DNA of 64,000 nt from Candidatus Magasanikbacteria bacterium RIFCSPHIGHO2_01_FULL_41_23. Lineage in GTDB: Bacteria; Patescibacteria; ABY1; Magasanikbacterales; UBA922. The notes below the pieces were generated by a model that saw only the letters and a list, made by a program, of their open reading frames with translations, made no database searches and had not been told where the DNA came from. The position numbers and the translations under genes are program-made. Shown here one piece after another: positions 24,247 to 32,725 of this stretch (position 1 is its first letter; each line of letters opens with the position of its first letter). Where the stretch lies: the NCBI GenBank assembly GCA_001782805.1, contig MFPT01000003.1, positions 1 through 64,000 of the forward strand, given 5' to 3'.

Positions 24247-24426
24247 TTATTTGATAATATAATCTAGGCCTTTGTTAAGACCAAGATCCATAACCATAAA
24301 GAAAATGGCCACGCCAGCACTTAAAGCAAAGACCGCAATCGTGTAATTAATTGTTTGTTTTCGTGATAACCATTGAACTTTTTTAAGTTCTTCAATGGCT
24401 TCTTTAATATAGGCTACTATTTTCAT
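24247..24426 (-). CDS. secE: preprotein translocase subunit SecE
   Basis: Essential small subunit of the SecYEG channel. At 59 residues it is the short single-span form: amphipathic helix VAYIKEAIEELKKVQWLSRK and one membrane helix INYTIAVFALSAGVAIFFMV. ATG 24426 is preferred over a TTG two codons upstream. Confidence 0.95.
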   Translation of the reverse strand: MKIVAYIKEAIEELKKVQWLSRKQTINYTIAVFALSAGVAIFFMVMDLGLNKGLDYIIK

Positions 24427-24463
24427 AAACAAATGAGTGGGGAAGAATATAATTTTTGGAACT

Positions 24464-24482
24464 AAAAAAGGCCTACGGCCGA
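24464..24482 (-). terminator. short terminator after gyrB
   Basis: On the minus strand GGCC-GTA-GGCC is followed by TTTTTT, about 60 bp after gyrB. The stem is only 4-5 bp, so it is weak on its own. Confidence 0.5.
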
Positions 24483-24542
24483 TTTGTTGGTAGCACTATA
24501 TATAAAAATGAGAGGATTGTCAATGTTGATAAAAGTGGATAA

Positions 24543-27500
24543 CTACACATCCAAATTCTGGACATTTTTAGCGTGCGTTTGGATGAATTTTTTGCGCGGA
24601 GCAACTTCGCTGCCCATAAGAATATCAAAAATTTCATTGGCGCGTTCCGCGTCTTCAATTGTGACTTGTTTGATGACGCGATTGGCCGGATTCATCGTGG
24701 TTTCCCATAGTTGCTCCGGATTCATTTCTCCCAAACCTTTATAGCGTTGAATGGCAAAACCAGAGGATTTTTTGTTTTCCGTCACTTTTGTTTCCGAACT
24801 CGCGATTTCGTCGGTTTCTTCTTCTGCCACTTGAATATCTTCGGCTTTCAGATTATTTTTTTGCAAAAATTTATCTAAAGCTTCGGCATCATAGAGCCAA
24901 GTTGTTTCTTTGCCTTTTTTGGCGCTGTACAACGGTGGTTGAGCAATAAAAATATGTCCTTGATAAATCAGATCTGGGAAATAACGGAAAAATAATGTTA
25001 AAAGTAGAGTACGAATATGCGCGCCGTCAACATCCGCATCAGTCATAATGACAATGCGATTGTAACGTAGTTTGGTAATGTCAAACATTTCGCCAATGTT
25101 CGTGCCCATTGCAATAATAAGGGATTTTAATTCATTGTTCGTCAGAATTTTATCCAAACGCGCGCGTTCCACATTTAAAACTTTTCCGCGCAAAGGAAGA
25201 ATGGCTTGGATATTACGGTCGCGGCCTTGCTTGGCACTATTATGGACAAAAATACCACTCGCGAGCGCGAAATTATGGGTGTTTGGAATTTCAATATCGT
25301 ATACAGGAATTTTTTGTGATATTTTTTTAATTGCAATAATTCGGTGATTGTATAATTTTACGGCTTCAGTTAATCGGTTTGCGTCATCGGCGAAAAATCG
25401 TTTACGAAGTGTTTCCAATTTTAAATAATTTTTGTTTTGACGGATATTACGTCGGGTCATATCGTAGTTTTGTATCGTGCCCTCTTTTTTATACACATCA
25501 GACAATAATTTCATTGATGTGGCGTAATACACTTGGTCATATGCGGCTTTACGTTTTTGACGGAATTCAGGAGTCCACTGAGCATGGGTTTCGTGCGCAC
25601 GCCAGATTCGTAAATTTTCATTATTCCATTGCGCCTTAGCTTTATGGCGCAATACTTCTTTTTGTTCAGGATGATTTTCAAAGAATTTTTTTACACGACC
25701 AGCCTGTGTAATTCTATGATTCGTATCCGCCCAATAGATTATTTGTTGTTGATTTAGCAACTCATTATTTTTTTGACGATAACCGGCATTTGAATTATAA
25801 AAATTCAAAAAAATATCTCCCATTTGTTTTTTATAAACCGGGTTGGCCCACTGTCCTTTGGCTCGAGCGCTTAATAGTGGAGACATTTTTTTCATGGTTC
25901 GGCTAATTTTCGCGCGATATTCAGAAGTTCTTTTTAAAATATTTAATTTGGCAATCACATCGGGACGGTGTAATGTTTTTTTGATGTGTGTTCGATGAAT
26001 GGTCAAATGTTCTTCAGAAGAAATCAAACGAACATTATCCGGATTGTTGTTACGTTTATTGAAATCAACATGATGACGATGGCCTTTTTCAATTTTTTTA
26101 TACGCATTATGCTGTAGGTTGTAAGCATCGGACAATAGATGGGTGAAAATCCAGCGATTATCTTTTGGATCAAATACTAATTCATAGCCTTCAATCGTGA
26201 TTCGTTTTCCTTTTCGAGAAATTTGGCGGTATAAGGGCATTAATGAATCTTTGTTAGTTAATTCGGCGACAACTTTGTATGAACCATCACGTGTCATAAA
26301 ACGATGGTCAGGTGTACAGATTATTTTTTCATCAGAATCAAGCGTAATTTCTGTTACCTCAGCTTTGGCCTTGGTTTGACGTGGGGAAAGAATTTTTTCA
26401 ATCCCAATGCGGCCATCTTCAAGAATAGTGTAGCAATAATTTTGTTTGCCTAGTTTTTCTTCTTCAATCAGTTCCAAAAAAGATAAACTGCGGCCATCAG
26501 CCAAAGCAACTTTAGTATCACCAGAAAAACAGCCTCCGGCACTATCGCCTTCCACAATGAATAATTCAGAAATACTGGCGTCGCGGCTGGAGCAATCAGC
26601 CAATTTTCCCGGCAAAGTAAATCCTTCCAACGCACTTTTGCGCAAGACCGTATCGCGTGCCATTTTGGCGGCGGCGCGAGCGCGGGCCGCGATAATACAT
26701 TTGGCGAGAATTGCTTCGGCATCCTTGGGATGTTCTTCCAAAAAAATCGCAAAGTGATCACCAAAAACTTGTTCTACGGCCGGTTTAACTTCGGGATTAC
26801 CTAGTTTGGCTTTGGTTTGGCCTTCAAATTGTGGATTGGGAATTTTAACGGAAATAATCGCGGTTAAGCCTTCGCGCACGTCTTCTCCGGTCAAACTCGC
26901 GTCTTTTTCTTTTAAAATACTTTTGTTGCGGGCGTAATTATTTATGGTTCTGGTTAAAGCCAGACGAAAGCCGGCCACGTGCATGCCGCCATCCGGATTC
27001 GCGATATTATTGGCGAACGCAAAAAGCGATTCATTATAATCGTCTGTGTATTGTAGGGCGATTTCCACCAACACATCATCCACTTTTTTTTCAATATAAA
27101 AAACCGTTTCATTTTTAATTTCCCGATTTTTATTAATGTGTTTGGTGTAGCTGGCAATGCCTCCTTCAAAATAAAATTGATAGGTGGTATTGAAAGGAAG
27201 TGCGGAAACATCTTTCTTTTTTTCCTCGGCACTGCGTTCATCATGTAAAATAAGATGAATGCCTTTGGTTAAATAGGCTTGTTGACGAACATGGTCAATA
27301 ATGTATTTCCAATCAAAATCAAGCGTTTCAAAAATTGACGCGTCCGGATGAAACATGATCGTGGTGCCGGTAGTTTTACTGTTGCCAATTGCTTTGACTT
27401 TTCCTTGCGGTTTGCCTATTTTATAATTTTGTTCCCAGATTTTGCCATCGCGATGAATAATCGCTTTTAAATCCGTGGAAAGCGCGTTTACCACTGATGC

Positions 27501-27896
27501 TCCCACGCCGTGCAAACCACCGGATACCTTATATCCGCTGGCATCGCCGCCAAATTTACCGCCGGCGTGGAGAGTGGTGAGAACCAAATCCAAAGCACTG
27601 ACTTTTTTGAGAGGATGAATGTCAACCGGAATACCACGGCCATTATCACTGACCGAAACCCAGTGATCAGGCAACAACTTTACCGTGATGGTATCGCAGT
27701 GGCCGGCCATGGATTCGTCCATGGAATTGTCCACAATTTCCCAAATCATGTGATGCAAACCAGTCGCGCCGGTAGAACCGATATACATGCCCGGACGTTT
27801 GCGCACTGCTTCCAATCCTTCAAGAACAGTTATATTTTTCGCGCTGTAATCTTTTTGGTTCGACGAGCTCACCATAAATTTTTCTTCTTTAGTCAT
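24543..27896 (-). CDS. gyrB: DNA gyrase subunit B with in-frame intein
   Basis: ATPase/TOPRIM subunit of gyrase. GHKL motifs are NSMDE, VSDNGRGIPVD and GGLHGVGASVVNAL; the TOPRIM motifs are EGDSAGG and MTDADVDGAHIRTLL, and the C-terminal YKGLGEMNPEQLWETTM is intact. After removal of a 431-residue intein that interrupts GDSAGG/SAKQGRD, the mature protein would be about 686 residues (from ATG 27896; a second ATG at 27875 is possible). The gene is divergent from the membrane-protein gene at 28004. Gyrase activity should require splicing because the interruption lies in the TOPRIM acidic site. Confidence 0.97.
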   Translation of the reverse strand: MTKEEKFMVSSSNQKDYSAKNITVLEGLEAVRKRPGMYIGSTGATGLHHMIWEIVDNSMDESMAGHCDTITVKLLPDHWVSVSDNGRGIPVDIHPLKKVSALDLVLTTLHAGGKFGGDASGYKVSGGLHGVGASVVNALSTDLKAIIHRDGKIWEQNYKIGKPQGKVKAIGNSKTTGTTIMFHPDASIFETLDFDWKYIIDHVRQQAYLTKGIHLILHDERSAEEKKKDVSALPFNTTYQFYFEGGIASYTKHINKNREIKNETVFYIEKKVDDVLVEIALQYTDDYNESLFAFANNIANPDGGMHVAGFRLALTRTINNYARNKSILKEKDASLTGEDVREGLTAIISVKIPNPQFEGQTKAKLGNPEVKPAVEQVFGDHFAIFLEEHPKDAEAILAKCIIAARARAAAKMARDTVLRKSALEGFTLPGKLADCSSRDASISELFIVEGDSAGGCFSGDTKVALADGRSLSFLELIEEEKLGKQNYCYTILEDGRIGIEKILSPRQTKAKAEVTEITLDSDEKIICTPDHRFMTRDGSYKVVAELTNKDSLMPLYRQISRKGKRITIEGYELVFDPKDNRWIFTHLLSDAYNLQHNAYKKIEKGHRHHVDFNKRNNNPDNVRLISSEEHLTIHRTHIKKTLHRPDVIAKLNILKRTSEYRAKISRTMKKMSPLLSARAKGQWANPVYKKQMGDIFLNFYNSNAGYRQKNNELLNQQQIIYWADTNHRITQAGRVKKFFENHPEQKEVLRHKAKAQWNNENLRIWRAHETHAQWTPEFRQKRKAAYDQVYYATSMKLLSDVYKKEGTIQNYDMTRRNIRQNKNYLKLETLRKRFFADDANRLTEAVKLYNHRIIAIKKISQKIPVYDIEIPNTHNFALASGIFVHNSAKQGRDRNIQAILPLRGKVLNVERARLDKILTNNELKSLIIAMGTNIGEMFDITKLRYNRIVIMTDADVDGAHIRTLLLTLFFRYFPDLIYQGHIFIAQPPLYSAKKGKETTWLYDAEALDKFLQKNNLKAEDIQVAEEETDEIASSETKVTENKKSSGFAIQRYKGLGEMNPEQLWETTMNPANRVIKQVTIEDAERANEIFDILMGSEVAPRKKFIQTHAKNVQNLDV
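25239..26531 (-). mobile_element. GyrB intein with HNH-type homing endonuclease
   Basis: Starts with Cys (TGT at 26529-26531) directly after GDSAGG and ends ...FVHN before Ser of SAKQGRD. Splicing blocks: A CFSGDTKVALADG, B IICTPDHRFMTRDGSY (T-x-x-H type), F VYDIEIPNTHNFALASG, G FVHN/S. The middle contains GHRHHVDFNKRNNNPDN, a plausible HNH nuclease core, followed by repeated W-containing basic motifs (KGQWANPVYKKQM, KAQWNNENLR, AQWTPEFRQKRK) suited to DNA recognition. No LAGLIDADG motif is seen. All splice-junction residues are present, so it should be active. Confidence 0.95.
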
Positions 27897-28003
27897 AAAT
27901 TTTTGAATAGTACAGGCACAGCGTATCATATTTGAAGATGTCGAGCAAGCAGATATGGCGTGGTCAGGTTTTTTTCGCTATACTTACCTCATCCTTTTTT
28001 TGT

Positions 28004-28936
28004 ATGTTCAAAAATCCTCCGGAAAAACCTGTTGAAAAAAAATTGATCGATAATTTTTCACGTTATACTGATCCAACTGGTGAATTTACCAATCGTGATT
28101 TGCAAATGGGTGAATGGTATGTGAAACATCGAATAATGTTGCGCGAAATAGTGGTAACAATTCTGGCCATTATCATTGTGATATTTGGCGGGTATAGTTT
28201 GTATCGCATAATTGAGTATACTTTTTTTGGCTATCGTCATGATGAACGCGTGCGCGCTGATTTAACCAAAACAACGATTCCTGTAAAAACATTACATAAT
28301 TCTGTTTCCGCTACTCCGCTTAGTATTGATTCGGTGTCAGTCTATCCGAGTACTCCGGGAAAATATGATTTTGTGGCCATGGTTCAAAATCTAAATGATC
28401 GCTGGTTGGCACGCGTAACCTATGTTTTTTCTTGGGACGGCGGTGAAACACTCTCAATGGAAAGTGTGGTTTTGCCCAACAAAAAAATGCCGCTTATGGC
28501 TATAGGTGTTCCCCGTGACTCTGCGCCGGATACTGCTCGACTGGTAATTAAAACCATTGATTGGCAGAATCTGGATAATCATAATTATTCCGATCCTGCT
28601 AAATTCGTGGCGGAGCGAACTGATTTTACGACTGAAGATTTGGTTTTTAGTCCAGCCAATTCTATTGCGGGAAACGCGATTAATCAAATAAAATTTAATC
28701 TCAAAAATAATACGGGGTATGCTTATTGGGAAGTGCCATTTGCCGTCGTGCTTAAAAAAGGCGATGTTGTGGTGGGAGTAAAGCGATTTATTGTTGATTC
28801 TTTGGAGGCCGGTGAAAAACGTTTAATTCAATTGTCTTCTTTGGTTGATGGACTGGATGTGGATGCGATTGAATTGTATCCTGATCTTGATATTTTGGAT
28901 CAAGAAAATTATCAAAAACCAAAAGATGATTTATGA
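28004..28936 (+). CDS. membrane-anchored protein with extracytoplasmic domain
   Basis: A 310-residue protein: cytoplasmic N-terminus of about 40 residues, one membrane helix (IVVTILAIIIVIFGGYSLYRI) and a long extracytoplasmic part with beta-sandwich-like strands (YDFVAMVQNLNDRWLARVTY; INQIKFNLKNNTGYAYWEVP). It looks like a paired FxLR/Ig-like fold, but no family is certain. ATG 28004 is chosen for the charged start MFKNPPEKPVEKK. It overlaps rodA by 4 bp (ATGA), suggesting a role beside the cell-wall elongation machinery. A TATACT box lies at 27979-27984. Confidence 0.8.
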   Translation: MFKNPPEKPVEKKLIDNFSRYTDPTGEFTNRDLQMGEWYVKHRIMLREIVVTILAIIIVIFGGYSLYRIIEYTFFGYRHDERVRADLTKTTIPVKTLHNSVSATPLSIDSVSVYPSTPGKYDFVAMVQNLNDRWLARVTYVFSWDGGETLSMESVVLPNKKMPLMAIGVPRDSAPDTARLVIKTIDWQNLDNHNYSDPAKFVAERTDFTTEDLVFSPANSIAGNAINQIKFNLKNNTGYAYWEVPFAVVLKKGDVVVGVKRFIVDSLEAGEKRLIQLSSLVDGLDVDAIELYPDLDILDQENYQKPKDDL

Positions 28937-30036
28937 TACTGCGTTCGCTCGCGGAATTTAGCCGACGAATTGACTGGTTTTTGGTTGTGGCCGCAGTTGG
29001 TCTAACGGGCATTGGTCTGGTGACTATTTACAGTGTTGATTTATCACGGGGAACAGCCTTGCCATTTTTTTCAACCCAAGTTATATCTCTCATCATCAGT
29101 TTAACTGTCATGTTTAGTGCGGCTTGGATTCATCACAGCCGTTATGAGCGTGGCGCTCAATTGATTTTTTTTCTAACACTCATCGTACTTATCGCGGTTT
29201 TATTTTTTGGCGTTTCCATTCGCGGTACGCGTGGTTGGTTTCGAGTGGCCGGATTTTCATTTCAGCCGGTTGAGATCGCCAAAGTAGCTTTGATAATTTT
29301 TTTGGCCTGGCGAATAGAACGTTCGGGACGACAATTTAATCAGCCTGGATTTCTGTGGGGAACAGCTATTATGGCTGGATTCCTGATAATTCCGGTTTTG
29401 TTGCAACCGGATTTGGGTTCGGCCGTGGTTTTGTTGGCGATTTGGTTGGGACTTATTTTATTGGCCGGGATTCGTACTCGATACATTATGACTTTATTTA
29501 TTATTGGAATTGGAGTCATGATTATTGGTTGGATGTTTTTATTTAAGGATTATCAAAAAGAGCGGGTGCTGACTTTTATCAATCCGGCTCTTGATCCTTT
29601 GGGCGCGGGTTATAATGTGAATCAGTCAATGATCGCCATTGGGTCGGGCAAATTTTTTGGCCGCGGTTTGGGTTTTGGTTCCCAAAGTCAGTTGCATTTT
29701 TTGCCCGAAGCGCAAACTGATTTTGCGATTTCCGTGATTGGTGAGGAATTGGGTTTTGTGGGTTTGATTTTAGTTTTAGGTCTGTACGCCATTTTATTAA
29801 TTCGTTTGGTTTTCATCGCGCATCAGGCTCGAGCTGATTTTAGGGCGTATACTGTGGCTGGGATTATCATTTTGTTTTCGGTGCAGTTGACGGTAAATAT
29901 GGGCGCGGCTTTGGGTATTTTGCCGGTGACTGGTGTAACTCTGCCGTTTATTAGTTATGGCGGTTCATCATTAATTACCAATTATCTGCTTTTGGGTATA
30001 GCCCTGAGTATTAATCGCCAGGCCAAAACAGCTTGA
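28933..30036 (+). CDS. rodA: RodA/FtsW-type peptidoglycan glycosyltransferase
   Basis: SEDS-family membrane enzyme that polymerises lipid II. About ten membrane helices, the FQPVEIAKVALIIFLAW segment, the catalytic-loop region LPEAQTDFAISVIGEELGF and the C-terminal LPFISYGGSSLITN are diagnostic. At 367 residues it is closer to RodA than to longer FtsW. Partner penicillin-binding protein not in the window. Confidence 0.93.
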   Translation: MILRSLAEFSRRIDWFLVVAAVGLTGIGLVTIYSVDLSRGTALPFFSTQVISLIISLTVMFSAAWIHHSRYERGAQLIFFLTLIVLIAVLFFGVSIRGTRGWFRVAGFSFQPVEIAKVALIIFLAWRIERSGRQFNQPGFLWGTAIMAGFLIIPVLLQPDLGSAVVLLAIWLGLILLAGIRTRYIMTLFIIGIGVMIIGWMFLFKDYQKERVLTFINPALDPLGAGYNVNQSMIAIGSGKFFGRGLGFGSQSQLHFLPEAQTDFAISVIGEELGFVGLILVLGLYAILLIRLVFIAHQARADFRAYTVAGIIILFSVQLTVNMGAALGILPVTGVTLPFISYGGSSLITNYLLLGIALSINRQAKTA

Positions 30037-30072
30037 CTTAATTTTTAATTTTTGATATATTCGTGACTGCTT

Positions 30073-30417
30073 ATGAAGCAAGAATTACCAGCCAATCCAG
30101 CTCATTCAATTCGCGATCTTAAAAATTGCCGTGTGTGTGGCAGTAATTATGGCGCGGACAAAATTCGTTTGATCGACCGAAACGAGATTGGAGCCGTGGC
30201 GCACATTACTTGTTCGGTATGCGTGCATTCAGCTTTGGTTTTCTTTGGGAAAACCGCTCATGGATTGGGATTCCTCGGTATGATGACTGATTTAAATTTT
30301 GCCGATGCGGAACGATTTCGCGGCCGGCCAAAAATTTCCGAAAATTTTCTTTATGCAGCCAATGAGTGTTTGACCACAAAATCCCGTCAGCTTGTGGCGG
30401 CAATTTATTATCAATGA
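30073..30417 (+). CDS. small zinc-ribbon-like protein
   Basis: A 114-residue protein with two Cys pairs, CRVCGS and CSVC, about 28 residues apart (residues 20-52), consistent with a zinc ribbon. The C-terminal part (GLGFLGMMTDLNFADAERF) is helical. It resembles short conserved hypothetical proteins of CPR genomes next to rplY. Function unknown. Confidence 0.75.
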   Translation: MKQELPANPAHSIRDLKNCRVCGSNYGADKIRLIDRNEIGAVAHITCSVCVHSALVFFGKTAHGLGFLGMMTDLNFADAERFRGRPKISENFLYAANECLTTKSRQLVAAIYYQ

Positions 30418-30447
30418 TTATTTGGTAAATTAATGTTTTAAAATGGT

Positions 30448-31128
30448 ATGTCATTTTCTCTTAATGCAAAAACTCGCGTCGGCGGCAAGCCAAATGAGGT
30501 TCGGTCACTGGGTGAAATTCCCGCTGTGGTTTATGGTGGCGATCGTCCGGCTGAGACCGTGGTTTCAGTTTTAACTACTGAATTTACACGTTTATATAAT
30601 CAAACCGGTGAATCCACTTTGATTGATTTTTCCATTGATGGCGCTGCGCCGGTAAAAGTTTTGGTGCAAGCCGTGCAATTGGATCCGGTCAAAAGTTTGC
30701 CCGTGCATATTGATTTTCGTCAAATTAACATGAACAAATCAATGGAAGTGGATGTGGAATTGAATTTTGTCGGCGAAGCTCCGGCCGTAAAAGATTTGGC
30801 CGGTACTTTAACCAAAAATTTGGATTCGGTCACTGTTACCTGTCTGCCAAAAGATTTGGTTAGCGAATTAACCGTTGATTTATCATTACTGAAGACGTTT
30901 GATGACTCTATCCGAGTTAAAGATTTAGTGGCCCCGATTGGTATTACGATTGAAACTGATCCGGAACAAACGATTGCCAAAGTAACGCCGCCTCTGTCTG
31001 AAGAAGAATTGAAAGCGTTGGAAGAGCCGGTCGCTGTTGATTTAACAGCCATTGAAGTGGAAAAGAAAGGTAAAAAAGAAGAAGATGGTGCGGAGGCGAC
31101 TGCGACTGAACCGGCTAAAAAAGAATAA
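30448..31128 (+). CDS. rplY: 50S ribosomal protein L25 (Ctc form)
   Basis: 5S-rRNA-binding L25 with the C-terminal TL5/Ctc extension, 226 residues. L25 features: EVRSLGEIPAVVYGG, VLVQAVQLDPVKSLPVHIDF; the second domain continues EVDVELNFVGEAPAVK. It ends in a Lys/Glu-rich low-complexity tail (KKGKKEEDG). Confidence 0.96.
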   Translation: MSFSLNAKTRVGGKPNEVRSLGEIPAVVYGGDRPAETVVSVLTTEFTRLYNQTGESTLIDFSIDGAAPVKVLVQAVQLDPVKSLPVHIDFRQINMNKSMEVDVELNFVGEAPAVKDLAGTLTKNLDSVTVTCLPKDLVSELTVDLSLLKTFDDSIRVKDLVAPIGITIETDPEQTIAKVTPPLSEEELKALEEPVAVDLTAIEVEKKGKKEEDGAEATATEPAKKE

Positions 31129-31138
31129 TGGTTCTACT

Positions 31139-31165
31139 TCCCTCGACTTCGCTCGGGACAAGTCG
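31139..31165. repeat. GC-rich palindrome (REP-like), intergenic
   Basis: TCCCTCGACTT, an 8-nt centre containing CGCTCGGG, then ACAAGTCG. It belongs to the same family as those inside prmC, valS and the repeat elements (consensus TCCCTCGACTT...AAGTCGGGAT). It lies 10 bp after rplY. Confidence 0.75.
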
Positions 31166-31187
31166 TTCACCATAAATAAGTCAATTT

Positions 31188-31220
31188 AAAACGATCTCGA
31201 TTAATTGGGATCGTTTTTTT
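31188..31220 (+). terminator. terminator after rplY
   Basis: AAAACGATC pairs with GATCGTTTT around a 12-nt loop and is followed by a run of T (31214-31220). Standard intrinsic terminator. Confidence 0.9.
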
Positions 31221-31244
31221 ATAGACCATTATGAATTTTTGGCA

Positions 31245-31250
31245 TATAAT
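31245..31250 (+). promoter_or_regulatory. -10 box of the DUF3048 gene
   Basis: TATAAT at 31245-31250; transcription is expected at 31257, the A of the ATG. No convincing -35. It argues against the upstream ATG at 31239, which would lie before the -10 box. Confidence 0.7.
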
Positions 31251-31256
31251 CATTGT

Positions 31257-32309
31257 ATGAAAAAAAATAAAAAGTACCAATTAACTAAATTTAAATCTCG
31301 TTATTGGTATTTTATCGTCCCGGTTTTTGTATTGATTTTTTACGCATTATTTTTTTCTTCATCAAAAAAGATTTTTGTCGCTGAAAAAAAAGATTTTAAA
31401 AAAGTAAAAATAGCGGAAAATATTTGTGAACAGCGTAGTCGTCTCAATGGCATTTGTATAAATTTTAATGAATCTGGTCGTGCATTTGTTGGAGTGATGA
31501 TTGAAAATCATCCGGTGGCTCGTCCGCAAGCTGGTTTGGCAGAAGCCAGTGTGGTATACGAAGCATTGGTGGAAGGGAATTACACGCGTTTTTTGGCTTT
31601 TTTTGATTATGCTGAAAAAATAAATAAAGTTGGTCCGGTACGGAGCGCGCGACCATATTATCTGGATTGGCTCAATGAATGGGGGAATCCATTATATATG
31701 CATGTGGGCGGATCTCCCGAAGCTTTGCAGAAAATTGTGGCGCAGAAAATTTTTGATGCCAATGAATTTTATCATGCCAAAAGTTATTGGCGTGATAGTT
31801 CACAGTCTGCGCCTCACAATGTGTATACTGATTCGGGAAAATGGACAGAATTTCGACAATCGGATTTTTTAAATTTTTCGAGTTGGAATTTTGTAACCAG
31901 TAGTACGCCATGCCTCATACATTGTTTGACTCATATTCGAATTTCCTATTCATCCGAGACTGATGTTCAGTGGGATTTTAATACGACTACAACACGATTT
32001 GTTCGTTACCATGGCAATACAAAACATGTGACTGAAGAAGGAGAAATCGTGGCTGACACGATAATCATTCAAGAAATTAAAACAAAAGTGATTGATGGTG
32101 AAGGTCGTCTGGCGTTGCAGACAATTGGGGAAGGGCAAGCCGTGGTTGCGTATGATGGAAAAAAAATTAATGCGACGTGGAAAAAAGAATCATTCAAGAG
32201 TCGGACGCGATTTTTTGATGGTACAGGCGTGGAAATTTTATTAAAGCCGGGCAAAATTTGGCTAGAAATTGTGCCAAATTTTTCTGTTATTGAATTTACT
32301 CAGTTATGA
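31257..32309 (+). CDS. DUF3048-type lipoprotein/anchored protein (YerB-like)
   Basis: A 350-residue protein with an N-terminal membrane anchor (WYFIVPVFVLIFYALFF, residues 17-33) and an extracytoplasmic DUF3048 module: GVMIENHPVARPQAGLAEAS, VYEALVEGNYTRFLAFF, KVGPVRSARPYYLDW and MHVGGSPEAL. The C-terminal half (from about 250) matches the second DUF3048 part, with GTGVEILLKPGKIWLEIVP. Function of the family is unknown; B. subtilis YerB is a lipoprotein. Overlaps the next gene by 4 bp. Confidence 0.92.
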   Translation: MKKNKKYQLTKFKSRYWYFIVPVFVLIFYALFFSSSKKIFVAEKKDFKKVKIAENICEQRSRLNGICINFNESGRAFVGVMIENHPVARPQAGLAEASVVYEALVEGNYTRFLAFFDYAEKINKVGPVRSARPYYLDWLNEWGNPLYMHVGGSPEALQKIVAQKIFDANEFYHAKSYWRDSSQSAPHNVYTDSGKWTEFRQSDFLNFSSWNFVTSSTPCLIHCLTHIRISYSSETDVQWDFNTTTTRFVRYHGNTKHVTEEGEIVADTIIIQEIKTKVIDGEGRLALQTIGEGQAVVAYDGKKINATWKKESFKSRTRFFDGTGVEILLKPGKIWLEIVPNFSVIEFTQL

Positions 32310-32725
32310 TAAAAAAATTTTTTGTGTCAGCGCTGCCCATGCTTGTGGTATTTTTATTTGATAATGTTGTCAATAATTCGTTGGGATTGTATGACCGCTG
32401 GCGCTGGCTTGATATTCCCATGCATTTGTTGGGAGGAGTGGTTGCGGCTTGGAGTTGTCACCGATTTTATAAAAAAATAAAAAATGAAATTAACATTAAA
32501 CCTCTTTTCGCGCGTTTGTGGTTGTATGTCGGCACGACTGCGATCATTGGAATTTTGTGGGAGGTGTATGAATTTTTAGTTCACGTTGTTACGAGAATTA
32601 TTACTCAGCCGAGTGTGGGAGATACGGTGCATGATTTGGTGAATGATCTGATTGGCGCGGTTTTGTTTTGCGGTTTGATTTTCTTGTTTGATAAAAATAA
32701 AAAAAAAATGATTAAACGAGAGTGA
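32306..32725 (+). CDS. YjdF/DUF2238-like membrane protein
   Basis: A 139-residue protein with four membrane helices. Conserved polar residues inside helices match the YjdF/DUF2238 pattern: WLDIPMHLLGGVVAAW, GILWEVYEFLVHVV and DTVHDLVNDLIGAVLF. Function unknown. Its 3' end overlaps the convergent prmC by 14 bp. Confidence 0.75.
   Translation: MIKKFFVSALPMLVVFLFDNVVNNSLGLYDRWRWLDIPMHLLGGVVAAWSCHRFYKKIKNEINIKPLFARLWLYVGTTAIIGILWEVYEFLVHVVTRIITQPSVGDTVHDLVNDLIGAVLFCGLIFLFDKNKKKMIKRE

Noticed and set aside
24543..27896. gyrB as a gene fusion or assembly error
   Set aside because: The additional residues have all intein splicing blocks and sit exactly between GDSAGG and SAKQGRD.
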